Assembly: GCF_943914685.1 (NCBI RefSeq)
Contig: NZ_CALUCZ010000017.1
Location: 4,707-68,706 of the forward strand
Direction of reading: 5' to 3'
From: an uncultured Mobiluncus sp.
Lineage (GTDB): Bacteria > Actinomycetota > Actinomycetes > Actinomycetales > Actinomycetaceae
DNA length: 64,000 bases
This document shows, in pieces, positions 26,719 to 34,791 of the stretch. The stretch's first letter is position 1. Every line of letters starts with the position of its first letter. The notes beneath the pieces are model-generated. The model saw only the letters and a program-made list of their open reading frames with translations. It made no database searches and was not told the origin of the DNA. A program made the translations under genes and the position numbers.

Positions 26719-27970
26719 CGTGCTGCTGGCCCAACACGCCGCCTCGGTGGCGGACTTTCAAGCCTACGCACGGGCGCGCCAGGCGCGTCAAGCGCGGCGT
26801 CAAGCCGCCTTCCGTCAGGCAGTTCGTGAACAGTACCGCACCAGCGCCGCTCACTGGGAGCGCTTGGGCGTCACGCTCACCCTGCCTCCCGATTTCACTG
26901 TGGACACCATTGTTTCCGGGCGTGGAGCTGTCGATGCTGCCAGCCTCGAGCGGGAAAACCGGGAAAACCGCGCCCGTAGCTCTCGTTTCGGATTTGGCCT
27001 GAAACACCGGGAGTTGAGTCCGGAACAGCGCGTGGCGCGTCTGCGTCTGCAGCTGGCTTGGTTCCTGGCCGTCATCGCGGTGTTCGCCATTAACTTTTCC
27101 ATGCCCCACGCGTCAGCCGACCCCGCGGAGCTGACCGTTTCGACCGCATCGCCCGCGAGCCCAGTGGCAGCCCCCGCGTTCGGTCAACCAGGACAACCCG
27201 CCCTTGTGAATTCTACTGGAATCCAACCCGGACAGACCGACCCGTTACCGAATCCGGGAGACATCATCGGCCCTACTGACCCTAATGCGCCGATTAATCC
27301 AGAAAAGCCCGGGATTCAACTTAACGTCAACGGCTGGGATAAAGCGCCCTCCACTGCCGTCCTGGTGTTCTTGCTGATTACCGTGCTTTCAGTGGCGCCG
27401 TCGCTGCTGTTGATGATGACATCTTTCACCAAGATATTCATCGTTTTGGCGATGGCGCGTAACGCGTTGGGCTTGAACCAGATTCCGCCGACCCAGGTCA
27501 TCTCGGGATTGGCGATATTCCTGTCCCTGTTTATTATGAGTCCCACCATTACGTCTATCTGGCAAGACGCGGTGCAACCTTATATGGACGGCAAGATTCA
27601 AGTGCAGGATATGCTCAAGCTCGCGGAAAAACCGGTGCGCGAGTTCATGGGACCGCTGACCCGCGAGGAGGACATCGCTCTGATGACTCGTGCCGCGGAT
27701 CGTCCCAACCCGCCCAGCCTGGAAGAAACCCCTTTCACCACCTTGGTGCCGGCTTTCATGATTTCCGAAGTTCGTTCCGCTTTCATCATCGGGTTTGTGG
27801 TGTTTATTCCCTTCCTGGTCATTGACCTAGTCGTGGGAGCCTCCCTCATGAGTATGGGTATGATGATGCTTCCTCCGGTGATGGTTTCCCTGCCGTTCAA
27901 GGTTTTGCTGTTTGTCATGGTTGACGGATGGGGCTTGTTGACTAAGACCTTGATAGGAACGTACCGATGA
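26711..27970 (+). CDS. fliP: Flagellar export gate protein FliP, with N-terminal extension
   Basis: 419 residues against about 245 for most FliP. The FliP core begins near residue 205 (STAVLVFLLITVLSVAPSLLLMMTSFTKIFIVLAMARNALG, in pieces) and continues with LEETPFTTLVPAFMISEV and GASLMSMGMMMLPPVMVSLPFK. Before it lie 115 charged residues, a hydrophobic stretch like a signal peptide (WFLAVIAVFAINFSMPHASA, about 117-136) and a Pro-rich linker. An in-frame GTG at 27032 would give a 312-residue protein with an ordinary signal peptide, leaving the upstream 107 codons as unexplained open frame. The 8-base overlap with fliO favours the long form. Confidence 0.92.
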   Translation: MNDVLLAQHAASVADFQAYARARQARQARRQAAFRQAVREQYRTSAAHWERLGVTLTLPPDFTVDTIVSGRGAVDAASLERENRENRARSSRFGFGLKHRELSPEQRVARLRLQLAWFLAVIAVFAINFSMPHASADPAELTVSTASPASPVAAPAFGQPGQPALVNSTGIQPGQTDPLPNPGDIIGPTDPNAPINPEKPGIQLNVNGWDKAPSTAVLVFLLITVLSVAPSLLLMMTSFTKIFIVLAMARNALGLNQIPPTQVISGLAIFLSLFIMSPTITSIWQDAVQPYMDGKIQVQDMLKLAEKPVREFMGPLTREEDIALMTRAADRPNPPSLEETPFTTLVPAFMISEVRSAFIIGFVVFIPFLVIDLVVGASLMSMGMMMLPPVMVSLPFKVLLFVMVDGWGLLTKTLIGTYR

Positions 27971-28239
27971 ATTCCTCCGCAGTTTTGGACCTTGCGTTGA
28001 CCGCCATGCTGATGGGGGCTAAGCTGGCGGCGCCCATTTTGATTACCTCCCTGGTCGTGGGCTTTCTCATTTCACTGTTTCAGTCCATCACCCAAATCCA
28101 AGAAGTCACCCTAACTTTCGTGCCCAAGACCGTTGCCGTAGGGATTGCCCTGTACATCACGGGCTACTGGATGCTGCAAACCCTGGTCACCACCACCGAA
28201 GACATGATGGCGCGGATTCCAGCCCTGCTGAATTCTTAA
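27967..28239 (+). CDS. fliQ: Flagellar export gate protein FliQ
   Basis: 90 residues, exact family length. Two membrane helices with the FliQ signature APILITSLVVGFLISLFQSITQIQEVTLTFVPK (residues 19-51, in pieces). Forms the FliPQR gate. Starts inside the fliP stop (4-base overlap); fliR follows 13 bases after. Confidence 0.96.
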   Translation: MNSSAVLDLALTAMLMGAKLAAPILITSLVVGFLISLFQSITQIQEVTLTFVPKTVAVGIALYITGYWMLQTLVTTTEDMMARIPALLNS

Positions 28240-28252
28240 GGCGAGGTGGGGT

Positions 28253-28999
28253 ATGACCATCAATCTCGCTTTATTTACAGCTTTTGCTCTAGCCACCGTG
28301 CGTGCTACCGTTTTTCTAGCTTTCTGCCCGCCTTTCAATAACCGCGCCATTTCCGGACGTATCAAAGCGATGCTGGGAGCTGCTTTGGGGTTTGCCTGCA
28401 TGGGTAGGGTGGGACCGATAGTGCAATCGGATGTGTTCCTCTTTGAGCTGCTGATTCAAGCCCTGATTGGCTTCGCGATGGCGGTGATGGTGCGCATCAT
28501 CATTGCGGCACTGCAGATGGCCGGTTCGCTCATCGACTTTGAAGGCGGCTTCTCGATGGCCCAAACTTTCGACCCGCTGACCATGACGAACCAAGCGACT
28601 TTTGGGCGGGTCTACGAATTGTCGGCCATGGCGATGCTCTTCGCCACGAACGGCTACCAGCTGCTGATAATGGGGTTGGCGCGTTCCTTTAACGCCATGC
28701 CGGTAGGAGCGGTGTTTGATATGGCCAACTATGCTGACCGCCTGGTTTTTCGTTTCGGCGAGCTGATGGTGGCGGCTATCGAAATTGCCGGGCCGCTGTT
28801 GCTGGTTCTGTTCCTTACCGACATGGGGCTGGGGCTGCTGACCAAGGTGGCACCGGCCATGAACGCCTTTACGTTGGGCTTCCCGCTGAAGATTATGATG
28901 ACTTCTTTCCTCGCACCCATGATTATGGTGGTCATTCCCCAGGTCGTGGACAAACTTTTGGATAAGGTCATGGTGAGTTTCCAGGGGGTGTTCCAGTGA
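28253..28999 (+). CDS. fliR: Flagellar export gate protein FliR
   Basis: 248 residues, typical. Multi-spanning membrane protein; conserved features include RATVFLAFCPPFNNRAISGRIKA near the start, GFAMAVMVRIIIAALQMAGSLIDFEGGFSMAQTFDP (in pieces) and LGFPLKIMMTSFL. Gate component with FliP and FliQ. Its stop overlaps the flhB GTG start (GTGA). Confidence 0.95.
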   Translation: MTINLALFTAFALATVRATVFLAFCPPFNNRAISGRIKAMLGAALGFACMGRVGPIVQSDVFLFELLIQALIGFAMAVMVRIIIAALQMAGSLIDFEGGFSMAQTFDPLTMTNQATFGRVYELSAMAMLFATNGYQLLIMGLARSFNAMPVGAVFDMANYADRLVFRFGELMVAAIEIAGPLLLVLFLTDMGLGLLTKVAPAMNAFTLGFPLKIMMTSFLAPMIMVVIPQVVDKLLDKVMVSFQGVFQ

Positions 29000-30099
29000 G
29001 CGATTCCGGCGAAAAGACTGAGAAGGCCACCCCGAGAAAACTGAAAAAAGTTCGCGAGGAAGGTGGTCTGCAAAAATCCCAGGACCTGACCGGGTGGATT
29101 TCCCTAGCGGCCGGGGCAGCCCTGCTCCCGTCCATGATTGATACGGCTTTTCAAAATGCCCGCCACCAGGCAATTAACGCGGTAACATTGACAAAAATCC
29201 CTAGCAAGCCTGAACTAATCGGCTACCTAGGTAGTTCCCTGGGAACGATTTTGTGGACCCTGCTACCGTTCATGCTGGCCATTATGCTGATTGCGGTGAT
29301 GGTGAACATTATCCAAGGCAAAGGTGTGTTCCCCTCCGCCAAACACTTGAAGCCCAAACTTCAGAACCTGAATGTGGTGAAAGGCATTAAGAAAGTGGTC
29401 GGCATTCAGCCGTTGTGGAATGGTTTGAAAGCCCTGTTAAAGACCATTGCCGTGGGCATCGTGCTGTACGTGGTCATTTCCGGGGTCACCGAGGTTATGG
29501 GAGCGGCCGGGCACATTTCGCTGTGGGATTTGATTGCCTACGGTCAGGGCAAGATGTGGCTGCTCATCTGGGCTTCGGTTATTGCCGGCATCGTGGTTTC
29601 CATCTTGGACGCACTGTTTATCTTTAAAAAGAACCAGAAACAGACCAAGATGTCCAAGCAGGAAATCAAGGAGGAATACAAGCAGGACGAAGGCGACCCG
29701 ATGATTAAGTCGCAGCGCCGCTCTCGTGCCATCGCCATGAGCCGCAACCGGATGATTGCCGATGCCGCTAATGCCGACGTAGTGGTGGTGAACCCGACCC
29801 ACTACGCGGTCGCCCTGAAGTACGAAGCAGGTCAGGGCGCCCCGAAAGTCCTGGCGAAAGGGGTGGATCATGTGGCCTCGCGAATTCGTGAAGTCGCTCA
29901 GGATTCAAAGATTCCCCAGGTAGAGGACGTTTCGCTGGCGCGTACTTTGTATTCCACGGTCGAGGTCGGTGCGGCGATTCCCGAGGAGCTGTACACCGCG
30001 GTCGCCCAGGTCTTGGCGTTCGTGTTGATTTTGAAGAAGCGCGGGACCCGCGGCGGGGTTCACAAGATGCCGTCTTACCTGTTTGAGAAAGGTTCCTGA
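28996..30099 (+). CDS. flhB: Flagellar export switch protein FlhB
   Basis: 367 residues. The N-terminus SGEKTEKATPRKLKKVREEGGLQKSQDL is the family signature. Four membrane helices lie within about 30-210. The cytoplasmic domain contains the self-cleaving NPTH motif with Asn266 in VVVNPTHYAVALKY, so cleavage between N and P is expected. It interacts with FliK to change export from hook to filament proteins. flhA follows after 114 bases. Confidence 0.96.
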   Translation: MSDSGEKTEKATPRKLKKVREEGGLQKSQDLTGWISLAAGAALLPSMIDTAFQNARHQAINAVTLTKIPSKPELIGYLGSSLGTILWTLLPFMLAIMLIAVMVNIIQGKGVFPSAKHLKPKLQNLNVVKGIKKVVGIQPLWNGLKALLKTIAVGIVLYVVISGVTEVMGAAGHISLWDLIAYGQGKMWLLIWASVIAGIVVSILDALFIFKKNQKQTKMSKQEIKEEYKQDEGDPMIKSQRRSRAIAMSRNRMIADAANADVVVVNPTHYAVALKYEAGQGAPKVLAKGVDHVASRIREVAQDSKIPQVEDVSLARTLYSTVEVGAAIPEELYTAVAQVLAFVLILKKRGTRGGVHKMPSYLFEKGS

Positions 30100-30213
30100 C
30101 GACGTGTTGCGGCCCCAAAAACTTCGAAAAGCTAATGGAAAAGACCCGTTTGCCGATGCGTTGACGGTAGGATAAAGCAGGAATGGAGTCCATGGCCGTG
30201 AGGAGACCGGCAC

Positions 30214-32307
30214 GTGAAGGGCAAGTTTGATGCCGCCACAATATCGAAGCTGATAGTCCCCGTGGGGATTGTCGGCATCGTCATGTTGCTCGTTTTCCCG
30301 CTGCAACCGTGGATGATGGACGTTTTCCTCACTATGTCCATCATGCTGTCCATGATTTCCCTGCTCACCACCATGTTCGTTTCCAAGCCGTTGAACTTTT
30401 CGGTGTTTCCGACCCTAGTGTTGGTGTTGACCCTGTTCCGACTGAGTTTGAATATCGCTTCGACCCGACTGATTTTGACGCCCGGCTCCGGGGGTGGCTC
30501 CGCGAAAGCCGGTAAGGTCATCGAAGCGTTCGGGACTTTCGTGGTGGGCGGCAACTTTGTGGTTGGCATGGTGGTGTTCGTTATCCTGGTCATCATCAAC
30601 TTCGTGGTCATTACCAATGGCGCGGGACGTGTGGCGGAAGTTGGGGCGCGTTTCACGTTGGACGCTATGCCCGGTAAACAGATGGCTATTGACGCCGATT
30701 TGAACTCGGGACTCATAGACGAAGAAACCGCTCGTGCCAGGCGCGCCGAGATCGCCTCTGAAGCTGACTTTTACGGCGCTATGGACGGTGGTTCCAAGTT
30801 CGTCAAAGGTGACGCTATCGCCGGTATTGTCATCACCATCGTCAACCTCATCGCCGGTTTCATCATCGGCATGGTTGTGGAAGATATGACGGTTACCGAC
30901 TCAATCTCGACATATTCACAGCTGACGGTCGGTGATGGTCTGGTCTCCCAGATTCCGTCTCTGCTGATGAGCTTGGCTACCGGTGTCATCGTCACCCGTT
31001 CCAAGGATTCTCCCGAGGGCGGTATTGGCGGGGACTTCTCTCGCCAGCTGACGCAGTCTTTTGCCGCGCTGTTCATCGCCGGGGTGGCCTGCGTCTTTAT
31101 GGGGATTATTCCGGCCATGCCGAAGGCCCCGTTCTTTATTATCGGCGCCATGCTGCTGTACGCCGGGTGGCGCTCCATGGCGAAACTCAAGCAAGTCGAG
31201 GCTGAGGAAGAAGTCGTAGTCGAGGACGATGACTCCAAACCCGCGGGCGAAACCCCTGAACAGCTCATCGAACAGATGCGGGTCCCTGCCCTCGAAATCC
31301 TCTTGGCTCCTGACCTCATCGACTTGGTGGGAGCCAACACCGACACCGACCTGCTGGCGCGAGTGCGCGGCTTGCGCCGCAAAGTCGCGCTCGAATCGGG
31401 CTTTGTCCTGCCCCCGGTGCGCACCCGCGATTCCGTGGACCTACCCGTATCTACCTACGTCATTCGCATGTCCGGGGTGGAAGTCGGCCGCGGCATCGCC
31501 CCACCCGGCAAGGTTCTGGCCTTGGGCGATATGTTGGACGACCTACCTGGTGAAATCACGAACGAACCCGTGTTCGGCCTGACCGGCAAGTGGATTCCGG
31601 TCGAGCTGCGCTACAACGCCGAACTGGGGGGAGCGACCGTGGTCGACCGGGTTTCCGTGCTGATTACCCACCTGGGGGCGCTGGTCAGCGAGAACGCGGC
31701 GCGGCTCCTGTCTCGTGAAGATGTGCGTATCCTGGTCGACGGGGTGCGCCAGACGAACCCGAGCGCGGTAGAGGAACTGATTCCGGCGATGCTGTCTTTG
31801 GGCGAAGTCCAAGTCGTACTGCAAGGCTTGCTGGAAGAACAGGTCCCCATCTTGGACCTGCCCCGGATTTTTGAGGCGCTTTCCGTGAAAGGCAAGCAAA
31901 CCACCGAACCTGAGCAGCTCATCGAGGCGGCGCGGGCGGAGCTGGGTCCCTCGATTGTGGCAAAGTACGTGATGGACGGGGTACTGCGGGTCATCACCTT
32001 GGATCCGATTTTTGAACAGTCCCTGCTAGAGAGTGTGCGTCCCGGCGATGAGGGTTCTCAACTGGCCCTGGACCCGGACCGAATGGAGACGTTCCTGAAC
32101 CAGACCCGCGAAGTAACCGAGCAGGCGGAGCAAACCGGATTCTCCGTTGTTTTAGTTTGCGCGCCTGTCTTACGCCCAGCGCTGCGAAAACTTGTTAACC
32201 TGGGTATAGCGCGCTTGCCGGTACTGTCCTACACTGAAGTATCGGGCGCGAAAGTAATGATCGAGACGATGGGAACGATAAGTGGCAGCCACGCGATATC
32301 TGGTTGA
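30214..32307 (+). CDS. flhA: Flagellar export platform protein FlhA
   Basis: 697 residues from a GTG, typical. About eight membrane helices in the first 320 residues. The FHIPEP signature region is visible: LFRLSLNIASTRLIL (about 75-89), then VVFVILVIINFVVITNGAGRVAEVGARFTLDAMPGKQMAIDADLNSG (in pieces). The cytoplasmic domain (about 350-697) forms the nonameric ring that docks chaperone-substrate pairs. The 3' end overlaps the next gene by 26 bases. Confidence 0.97.
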   Translation: MKGKFDAATISKLIVPVGIVGIVMLLVFPLQPWMMDVFLTMSIMLSMISLLTTMFVSKPLNFSVFPTLVLVLTLFRLSLNIASTRLILTPGSGGGSAKAGKVIEAFGTFVVGGNFVVGMVVFVILVIINFVVITNGAGRVAEVGARFTLDAMPGKQMAIDADLNSGLIDEETARARRAEIASEADFYGAMDGGSKFVKGDAIAGIVITIVNLIAGFIIGMVVEDMTVTDSISTYSQLTVGDGLVSQIPSLLMSLATGVIVTRSKDSPEGGIGGDFSRQLTQSFAALFIAGVACVFMGIIPAMPKAPFFIIGAMLLYAGWRSMAKLKQVEAEEEVVVEDDDSKPAGETPEQLIEQMRVPALEILLAPDLIDLVGANTDTDLLARVRGLRRKVALESGFVLPPVRTRDSVDLPVSTYVIRMSGVEVGRGIAPPGKVLALGDMLDDLPGEITNEPVFGLTGKWIPVELRYNAELGGATVVDRVSVLITHLGALVSENAARLLSREDVRILVDGVRQTNPSAVEELIPAMLSLGEVQVVLQGLLEEQVPILDLPRIFEALSVKGKQTTEPEQLIEAARAELGPSIVAKYVMDGVLRVITLDPIFEQSLLESVRPGDEGSQLALDPDRMETFLNQTREVTEQAEQTGFSVVLVCAPVLRPALRKLVNLGIARLPVLSYTEVSGAKVMIETMGTISGSHAISG

Positions 32308-33658
32308 AGGCGATCGCCTTGACGTCCTCATCGGCCAAGTAAAACGTATGGGTCGACGGGTCACCGTGCTCAAAGCTGAAAAAGTCCGTAAGGGCGGCCT
32401 GGCCGGTATGTTCGCCAAGGAACACTATGAGGTCTTGGTGGAAGTCGAGGGGGTCGGCGAACCTCCGGAGAGTTTCCGCAACGCTACCGGCACCGCTGCT
32501 GCCAGACCCAAGCCCACCCACAAGACCCTCTCGGAGCAAGCTGACGACGCCGGCTTAGGGAGGAAAAAGCAGGCTCCCCCCACCGCTCGTGAATCCGACG
32601 CCTCTGCCGAGCCGCCCGCCCGTAAAGACAATGCACGAGATGATGGCGGAATTTCCTCCACTAAGAAAGACCCCGGTCTGGAACACCTGCTTGACGAAGC
32701 CCGTTCCCAGCTCAGCTCCAATACCGATGCCGCCCAAGCCCAGCTGGAAGCCCAAATGGCTCAGATGGGAATCGGAGATGCCGCTTCGCTGATTAGCGAA
32801 TCTCAGCCTGAGCCCAGTGCCCCGGCTCCCGCGGCGGGTGCCGGTGCGATGGGGTCTGTCTCTCGACCGGCCGGCGGGGCTTTTGATGCGCGTCTGCAGG
32901 GGGCGGCGGCGCCCGGTGCGAGTGCCGGTCGGATTATTACCCCGACTCCGCGCGTTGCGACCGGTCCGAAACTGCCGGCAGCGGCGCTGAACGAATTGGG
33001 ATTCCCCGCGGAGTTGTTTGCTGGGGTGCCGGGGGGCGAAAACCTGGCCGAAGCCGTCGCTACCGGTACCGTGGACACCAGTGAGATGGCGCTGGATGAC
33101 GTGCTTCAGGCTCTGCCTGAGCCGGTGCCTCTGCTGGAAAAGCCCGGTTCCACGATTGTAGTGGTCGGTTCCTCACCGATTTCCCTGTCGATTGTGGAAA
33201 CTGCGCAGCGGCTGGCGGGTCGGCTGGGCGAGGACGCCTACTGCGTGCTGGGCGGACCAAAGACCACCCTCCCCGGCGAGGCCTTGCGGGCCCGTTCCGG
33301 GGAAGAACTGAAGTCCCTGATGGAGGCCCACCCGGGGCAAACTTGCGTGCTGGCTTTGGTGGATTCGCTTATTGAAGCCCACCGGCGCACCATGGCGAAA
33401 CTCATTTCGGTTATCTATGTCGATCAAACCTGGGCGGTAGTCGATGCGCGCAGCCCGGCAGACAAAATCGAGAGCTGGATTCGCGGTCTGCCCGACGCGA
33501 TACGTCCCGACGCCCTGGCGGTTCAGCGCATTTGGGAATCTGACCATCCCGGAGCCCTGTTTGAAGTGGGCATTCCCATCGGTATGTTGGACGGGGTTCC
33601 CGCCCGCGGGGAAGCCTGGAAGATGCTGCTGGAAGATATTTTCGCCGGCGCGCACTGA
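32282..33658 (+). CDS. FlhF-like protein lacking a P-loop
   Basis: 458 residues from a GTG inside flhA. The N-terminus (TRYLVEGDRLDVLIGQVKRMGRRVTVLKAEKVRKGG, in pieces) resembles the basic B-domain of FlhF, and the position after flhA is the classical one for flhF. The C-terminal 165 residues look like an SRP-type GTPase fold: IVVVGSSPISLSIVETAQRLA stands where GxTGVGKTT should be. The Lys and Thr of the P-loop are missing, and no DTAGR motif is seen. The middle is Ala/Pro-rich. Probably a degenerate, non-hydrolysing FlhF relative. GTP binding is doubtful. Confidence 0.55.
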   Translation: MAATRYLVEGDRLDVLIGQVKRMGRRVTVLKAEKVRKGGLAGMFAKEHYEVLVEVEGVGEPPESFRNATGTAAARPKPTHKTLSEQADDAGLGRKKQAPPTARESDASAEPPARKDNARDDGGISSTKKDPGLEHLLDEARSQLSSNTDAAQAQLEAQMAQMGIGDAASLISESQPEPSAPAPAAGAGAMGSVSRPAGGAFDARLQGAAAPGASAGRIITPTPRVATGPKLPAAALNELGFPAELFAGVPGGENLAEAVATGTVDTSEMALDDVLQALPEPVPLLEKPGSTIVVVGSSPISLSIVETAQRLAGRLGEDAYCVLGGPKTTLPGEALRARSGEELKSLMEAHPGQTCVLALVDSLIEAHRRTMAKLISVIYVDQTWAVVDARSPADKIESWIRGLPDAIRPDALAVQRIWESDHPGALFEVGIPIGMLDGVPARGEAWKMLLEDIFAGAH

Positions 33659-33779
33659 TTTTCTTGCTGATAAACCGGCTCGCACTGTCTTAATCTGGCA
33701 TCGCTGCCGATGATTCTCTCCCGCTTGGTGAACAGACTGCGGCTTTTACTGGTTTGGGTGGAAATCTCCATATCTGGGT

Positions 33780-34147
33780 GCGTTTAAATAGGTTTTATTA
33801 CGGTTCACAAGGGCGTTGCGGCGGGTGCGCTGTAAATCGCAGGGGCATTGTGTCCCGGGTGCGGTTTTTTGGGTTTGGTTGTTGATTTTGCTGCGGGGTG
33901 GTCGCTCGGGGACGCTACCTTGCGGCCCCGCTCGCCTGTCTCGACTCACATCTGCAGGGCGGTCGCTCGGGGGCGTTCGCGAGAGGCGGAAGGGGGAGTA
34001 CCCCCTCGCGTTTTGCGCGACTATTGTCGCAAAACGCTCACCCCCCAGCCTCTCGCTACCTCGCCCCCAACGCTCCTGGCCCCGCCAGCCGGGCTAAAAT
34101 CCTGTGTATAGAACCTGAATTCAGCACTATTCAGTCGTAAAACCTCC
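33780..34147. repeat. Palindromic intergenic element, copy 1 (long form)
   Basis: Shares with 41786-42010 its left end (GCGTTTAAATAGGTTTTATT), its palindromic core (33979-34056) and its right end (CAGTCGTAAAACCTCC). The core starts GCGAGAGGC and ends GCCTCTCGC, with an inner GCGTTTTG...CGAC TATT GTCGCAAAACGC hairpin. This copy has about 140 extra bases on the left, including a partial second copy of GGTCGCTCGGGG. The 33659-34224 gap holds no gene. Confidence 0.8.
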
Positions 34148-34224
34148 CGGGGTATCAGGGTGGTTTTTCGCGGTTTGTGTGCAAAACCGTGAGTTTGCGG
34201 GTTTATCTCATGTAGAGTAGTCCC

Positions 34225-34608
34225 GTGTTGGTTTTATCTAGGCGCATAGGCGAAAAGATTGTCATCGGTGACGGCATCGTGGTTACCGTCGTGGAAGTTC
34301 ACCGCGATTCGGTGCGCTTGGGCGTGGATGCCCCGCGTTCTGTTCCGGTCAACCGGGCCGAGCTGCTGCAGGCAGTTTCTGAGGAAAACCAGGCCGCCAT
34401 GTCGGATACCGAAGCCGCCGCAGCCCTGCAGTCCCTGCAGTCCATTAAGCCCAAATCTGGCCAACCCTTGGACTTGCGCCGGTTGATGAAGGGGTCTTCC
34501 GCCCAGAGTCAGGCTGCCGCGTCCGCTGCCCCAAAACCGTCGGCGTCTCAGCGCAATTCCTCCACGGCTAAACCGGTTCCGAAACCTCGTCCCCCAAAGA
34601 CGAATTAA
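34225..34608 (+). CDS. csrA: Translational regulator CsrA with C-terminal extension
   Basis: 127 residues from a GTG. The CsrA fold occupies about 1-55: MLVLSRRIGEKIVIGDGIVV and VEVHRDSVRLGVDAPRSVPVNRAEL (in pieces), including the RNA-binding edge strands and FliW-contact region. Normal CsrA is 60-75 residues; here about 70 extra Ser/Ala/Pro/Lys-rich residues follow. No ribosome site is visible. TAGAGT ends 6 bases before the GTG, so the message may be leaderless (inference). It precedes cheA. Likely targets are the flagellin leaders at 61534 and 62746. Confidence 0.9.
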   Translation: MLVLSRRIGEKIVIGDGIVVTVVEVHRDSVRLGVDAPRSVPVNRAELLQAVSEENQAAMSDTEAAAALQSLQSIKPKSGQPLDLRRLMKGSSAQSQAAASAAPKPSASQRNSSTAKPVPKPRPPKTN

Positions 34609-34716
34609 TCGCCGCGAACCCGCCGCCTGAGCTGAACAAAACCCCATAAAGCTGAGCGAACCGTCCAAAAGCGCTCTTGAAATCAAGAAATATCCCTGAA
34701 AATTCACTGAATTCGC

Positions 34717-34743
34717 TAAAAAACTCAGAGAAATGCCCGAAAC
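34717..34743 (+). promoter_or_regulatory. Possible sigma-28 type promoter of cheA
   Basis: TAAA, 15 bases, CCCGAAAC, 49 bases before the cheA start. Spacing fits the FliA/WhiG consensus, but the -10 box matches only 5 of 8 positions. Confidence 0.35.
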
Positions 34744-34791
34744 TGGTGCGTAGACGGTGCCGTAGGCACCACTTATTTGGGAGGTCGCTTT

